In this document: piece after piece, positions 61,223 to 64,000 of the stretch
Numbering within the stretch: position 1 is the stretch's first letter
Layout of the letters: each line of letters begins with the position of its first letter
Assembly (NCBI RefSeq): GCF_035271045.1
Contig: NZ_DATESC010000030.1
Location: 186,001 to 250,000 of the forward strand
DNA from: Marinospirillum sp035271045
GTDB lineage: Bacteria > Pseudomonadota > Gammaproteobacteria > Pseudomonadales > Halomonadaceae
Length of the DNA stretch: 64,000 nucleotides
Direction: 5' to 3'
Position numbers and translations under genes: made by a program
Notes under the pieces: generated by a model
Database searches by the model: none
Told to the model about the DNA's origin: nothing
What the model saw: the letters and a program-made list of their open reading frames with translations, nothing else

Positions 61223-62260
61223 TCAATGATGATGTTTGCCGTTAAGTGACTGCCATAGCAACACTGGTATAATTAATGTAAACACGATAATTTCTTTATA
61301 TGTGCTGGCCCAAAAAGCTGAAAAAACCTCAACAATCCCAACCAAAATCGCGCCAAGCGCGGACACCGGAAAGCTGTATAGCCCGCCAATAATGGCTGCG
61401 ACAAATCCTTTTAGTGCAATAAGAAAGCCTGTGTCGTATGCAATGGTGGCAATTGGAGATATCATTACACCGCAGAGAGCAGCAAGAACAATTCCAAGTG
61501 TAAATGCTAGTCGACCAGCTTCATGACTTCCAATCCCAACTAAGTGCGCTCCACGACTATTTACTGCAGTAGCTTGAAGCGCCTTGCCAGTGAGAGATCT
61601 TGTAAAGAAAAGCCAAAGTGCTGCAATTAAAACTAAAGTCAGTATTACAATGAATATAGCCTGACCAGTAACAGGTATTCCGAGGAGATTAATGTTTACA
61701 TCAGTAATTAGTAAAGTTCGAACACCTTCTGGCCCAAACATTAAAAGCCCAAGCCCAAGCAGCGAAAAGTGTATTGCTACTGAAAAGATCAAGAGGATTA
61801 GCACAGAGGCCTCTGCGATTGGCTGGTAAAATATGCGATATATCATTCCGCCAAATGGCAACATTAACAGCAAGATCAGAGTTATATCTATTAAAACATT
61901 CCCTCTCATCGGCGCATAAAAAGATAAGACGAAGTAAAACACCACTGGAACCACGATAAGCTTTATTGCATCAATCAAGAGCTGCTCGCGTATACGAGTA
62001 TTCTTACCAATAAAAGCCTGCCATAATAGAGCCATGAATGTTATAAACCCTAGCCCTATTAGTAATAAAACAGTTGCTGGAACATTTCCAGACTGTAACG
62101 CTGCCATACTTAATGCGGCAAAGGATAAAAACTCACCAATACCGATAAAAATCACCCGTGTCACAGAAAATATCAACACCATTGAAAAAGCAATTAATGC
62201 GTACACTGCAGCAGCAGTCAGTCCATCTTGAACCAAGAATCCGGCAATAAACCAGTCCAT
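61223..62260 (-). CDS. livH: Branched-chain-type ABC transporter permease LivH
   Basis: 345 aa integral membrane protein; LTAAAVYALIAFSMVLIFSVTRVIFIGIGEF at the N-terminus, TGKALQATAVNSRGAHLVGI (coupling loop) and ALCGVMISPI are typical. It is somewhat longer than the usual 290-310 aa through an extra segment near residues 75-125. Follows livK after a hairpin. Confidence 0.92.
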   Translation of the reverse strand: MDWFIAGFLVQDGLTAAAVYALIAFSMVLIFSVTRVIFIGIGEFLSFAALSMAALQSGNVPATVLLLIGLGFITFMALLWQAFIGKNTRIREQLLIDAIKLIVVPVVFYFVLSFYAPMRGNVLIDITLILLLMLPFGGMIYRIFYQPIAEASVLILLIFSVAIHFSLLGLGLLMFGPEGVRTLLITDVNINLLGIPVTGQAIFIVILTLVLIAALWLFFTRSLTGKALQATAVNSRGAHLVGIGSHEAGRLAFTLGIVLAALCGVMISPIATIAYDTGFLIALKGFVAAIIGGLYSFPVSALGAILVGIVEVFSAFWASTYKEIIVFTLIIPVLLWQSLNGKHHH

Positions 62261-62318
62261 ATCAAAACTCTCTCAGATATCTTGTTTTTGTTGTTCTGCT
62301 CCTTCAAGCAGGCGGACA

Positions 62319-62343
62319 AAAGCCGAATCAAAGATCCGGCTTT
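62319..62343 (-). promoter_or_regulatory. Intercistronic hairpin between livK and livH
   Basis: An 11-bp stem AAAGCCGGATC / GATTCGGCTTT (one G-T pair) with a 3-base loop, lacking a long T-run. Likely stabilises the livK message against 3' decay or attenuates readthrough. Confidence 0.7.
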
Positions 62344-62355
62344 AGGTACTATTTC

Positions 62356-63501
62356 CTATTCAACTAATGCCCAATTACCATCTTTAACAGTAATTAAAAC
62401 TGCACCACGCGCATCAAAAGCAGAGCGCTGATTAACACCCCAACTTACAACACCATGACTTACAGCAAGCTCATGCGTATTTTCAATTTTATCGCGTAAA
62501 GCATTTCTAAATGCTGGCGTTCCAGGTTTAATAGAGCCATCTATTCGCTTAACAGCATCATTCAATAGTAGGTAGGCATCATATGCATAAGCCGCAAAGT
62601 TATTGCGTGACCCCTCTCCATGTCTGCTTTCATATGATTTAACAAATTCAGTTGCCTGCCGCTTAGAAGGATGGTTTTCAGGAAGTAGCTCAGCTACCAA
62701 CACAGCGCCTGTTGGCAAGATCATACCTTCAGCACTCGATCCAGCTAAGCGCAATACATCTTGATTAGCCATTCCATGTGTTTGATAAATTACTCCCTTA
62801 AAACCTCTTTCACGAAGTGTAGACATGGGAAGTACACCAGGGGTGCCACTTGCACCAATTAGCACGGCATCAGGACGCGAACCTAAAACTCTAAGAATTT
62901 GCCCGGCAACAGATCTGTCTGAACGAGCATAACGCTCAGTTGCTACCAGTTCCAAACCATGTTTAATTAAATGACGATCAATATCAGCTAACCATGCCTG
63001 ACCCCAGTTATCACTAAATCCAATGTATGCAAGACGCTTAATACCTTGCTTAGCCATATCTGCGAATAATGACTCTGACATAACTGCAACTGTCTGAGGT
63101 AGGGGGAAAGTCCACGGATGTTGGTTTTCAGTTGGAATATAAGGTGCTAAGGAAATAGTTACAGTTTGATTCTCAGCTGCAACTTCTGCTGCTGCAATTG
63201 ATGTTGGGACAGCTGTTGAGCCAATAATGACATCAACCTTCTCCTGCTCAATTAAACGGCGTGCATTGCGACCTGCAACACCAGGATCGGTCTCATCATC
63301 AAGCATAATGTATTCGACTTTCCGGTCACCTAAAGTAGTGGGTAATAGGCTTATTGTATTTCTTTCGGGTATTCCCAGTGATGCAGCCGGACCAGTTGTT
63401 GATAGAATAACACCAACCTTAACACTATCACTTGCATGAACATTAATAGCTAGTGCAATAACTGCGCTTGCCAGCGCCCATTTACAGATTTTTTTAATCA
63501 T
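62356..63501 (-). CDS. livK: Branched-chain-type ABC transporter substrate-binding protein LivK
   Basis: About 381 aa periplasmic protein. The signal peptide (MIKKICKWALASAVIALAINVHAS) is followed by VKVGVILSTTGPAASLGIPERN, DDETDPGVAGRNARRLIEQEKVDVIIGS and YIGFSDNWGQAW, as in Peripla_BP_6 proteins, many of which bind aromatic acids rather than amino acids. The ATG at 63501 has AGGAGA six bases upstream; the longer frame from 63558 would run into the promoter. Substrate unknown. Confidence 0.92.
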   Translation of the reverse strand: MIKKICKWALASAVIALAINVHASDSVKVGVILSTTGPAASLGIPERNTISLLPTTLGDRKVEYIMLDDETDPGVAGRNARRLIEQEKVDVIIGSTAVPTSIAAAEVAAENQTVTISLAPYIPTENQHPWTFPLPQTVAVMSESLFADMAKQGIKRLAYIGFSDNWGQAWLADIDRHLIKHGLELVATERYARSDRSVAGQILRVLGSRPDAVLIGASGTPGVLPMSTLRERGFKGVIYQTHGMANQDVLRLAGSSAEGMILPTGAVLVAELLPENHPSKRQATEFVKSYESRHGEGSRNNFAAYAYDAYLLLNDAVKRIDGSIKPGTPAFRNALRDKIENTHELAVSHGVVSWGVNQRSAFDARGAVLITVKDGNWALVE

Positions 63502-63581
63502 TATTTTCTCCTGTTTGGCTTGAAGGTAACAAATTTCAGTTACCAACTTAGGCATCAAAAACTATTAATACCCAAGGTTAA

Positions 63582-63601
63582 ACATACACATATGTATGTG
63601 T
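63582..63601. promoter_or_regulatory. Palindromic operator at the livK promoter
   Basis: Two overlapping perfect inverted repeats: ACATAC-6-GTATGT and ACACATA-2-TATGTGT. The site begins immediately after the -10 box, covering the transcription start, so a bound TetR-type protein would repress. Confidence 0.7.
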
Positions 63602-63630
63602 AAACTATCACCCTACATGATAAGAGTCAA
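63602..63630 (-). promoter_or_regulatory. Sigma-70 promoter of the liv operon
   Basis: On the minus strand TTGACT (63630-63625), a 17-base spacer and TAGTTT (63607-63602), about 100 bases upstream of livK. Confidence 0.65.
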
Positions 63631-64000
63631 TTCGTTTATGTTTTTTAAATTATATTTTAGGTATTTTAAATACCGTAAAAGAAATCAAAGGCATCTAGGC
63701 GATATATCACTAATAGAACATAAAAAAAGATTCATTTAAATGCAGTAGCTAAGCGTCTAGAAGAGTGAAGGAAATTCAGGCTAAAAGTTTAAACACGTTG
63801 CTGGCTCCTAATTTATAAAAACTAATCGTTAACTATTTTAATTGTAGCCCCTAGGGCTACAATTAAAAAGAACCGAAACTTTTGCTACGAGTACAGCTAT
63901 TAACTTATTCATGAGCATTAATTTTTCATGAGAATCACAAGAATGCATCAGAATAAAAGTGATCGAGGTTTAGTTTGCAGCGTTCAGAGAAATCCTTACG
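63631..64000. other. Gene-free AT-rich region at window end
   Basis: No supported coding region is seen in either direction. It holds one perfect 15-bp palindrome (63836-63868) and a short direct repeat TTCATGAG (about 63909 and 63926). It may be the upstream or downstream flank of a gene outside the window. Confidence 0.6.
63836..63868. repeat. Perfect 15-bp inverted repeat
   Basis: TTTTAATTGTAGCCC and its exact reverse complement flank a 3-base CTA loop. T-rich ends lie on the 5' side and A-rich on the 3' side, the reverse of a rho-independent terminator, so termination is not supported. Confidence 0.85.

Noticed and set aside
41500..63560. Integrative or phage-borne island
   Set aside because: The region is accessory by content, but no integrase, transposase, tRNA-end target or flanking direct repeats are visible.
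63836..63868. Rho-independent terminator
   Set aside because: No T-run follows the stem on either strand; listed as an inverted repeat only.

Overview
The window looks like a chromosomal segment of a moderately AT-rich gammaproteobacterium. The evidence is gene order: an rpsB-tsf-pyrH-frr-uppS-cdsA-dxr-rseP-bamA-skp-lpxD-fabZ-lpxA-lpxB-rnhB run, a pilMNOPQ-aroK-aroB-damX run divergent from a class A penicillin-binding protein gene, and queA-tgt-yajC-secD-secF. Lipid A synthesis, BamA and a PilQ secretin show a Gram-negative envelope with type IV pili. The exact lineage cannot be fixed from the sequence alone.

Layout. 1-2.8 kb (+): purA, cmoM and a PAP2 phosphatase. 2.8-17.2 kb (-): one long translation, phospholipid and outer-membrane biogenesis cluster read from a promoter with a GC-rich discriminator in front of rpsB. 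17.6-21.9 kb (+): map, glnD, a yffB-type ArsC-like gene and a small conserved gene, closed by a two-way terminator. 22-30.2 kb (-): a small unknown gene, damX, aroB, aroK and pilQPONM. 30.5-33 kb (+): ponA/mrcA. 33.1-41.4 kb (-): queA-tgt-yajC-secD-secF followed by a three-gene ABC importer.

41.5-63.6 kb is an accessory catabolic and transport region. Its core is a 4-hydroxyphenylacetate/homoprotocatechuate set: a two-component flavin hydroxylase of the Acinetobacter C1/C2 type (hpaC, hpaB), the ring-cleavage dioxygenase hpaD, the isomerase hpaF and an HpaR-type MarR repressor. Around these lie an aldehyde dehydrogenase, two Bcr/CflA-type MFS carriers, a TRAP transporter with a linked universal stress protein, and a luxR-eamA-flavin monooxygenase (MobA-like) operon. 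The lower-pathway genes hpaG, hpaH and hpaI are absent, and the aldehyde dehydrogenase does not look like classical HpaE, so the set is incomplete or rewired.

58.2-63.6 kb (-) is a LIV-type ABC operon (livK, livH, fused livM-livG, livF) ending in a PaaI/YdiI-type thioesterase gene. It has a good promoter with a palindromic operator just after the -10 box, probably read by the TetR regulator at 57.6 kb. A recurring design in the window is a strong hairpin between the first gene and the rest of an operon (rpsB/tsf, binding protein/permease, hpaB/hpaC, livK/livH). No tRNA, rRNA, insertion sequence, phage gene or CRISPR array was seen.
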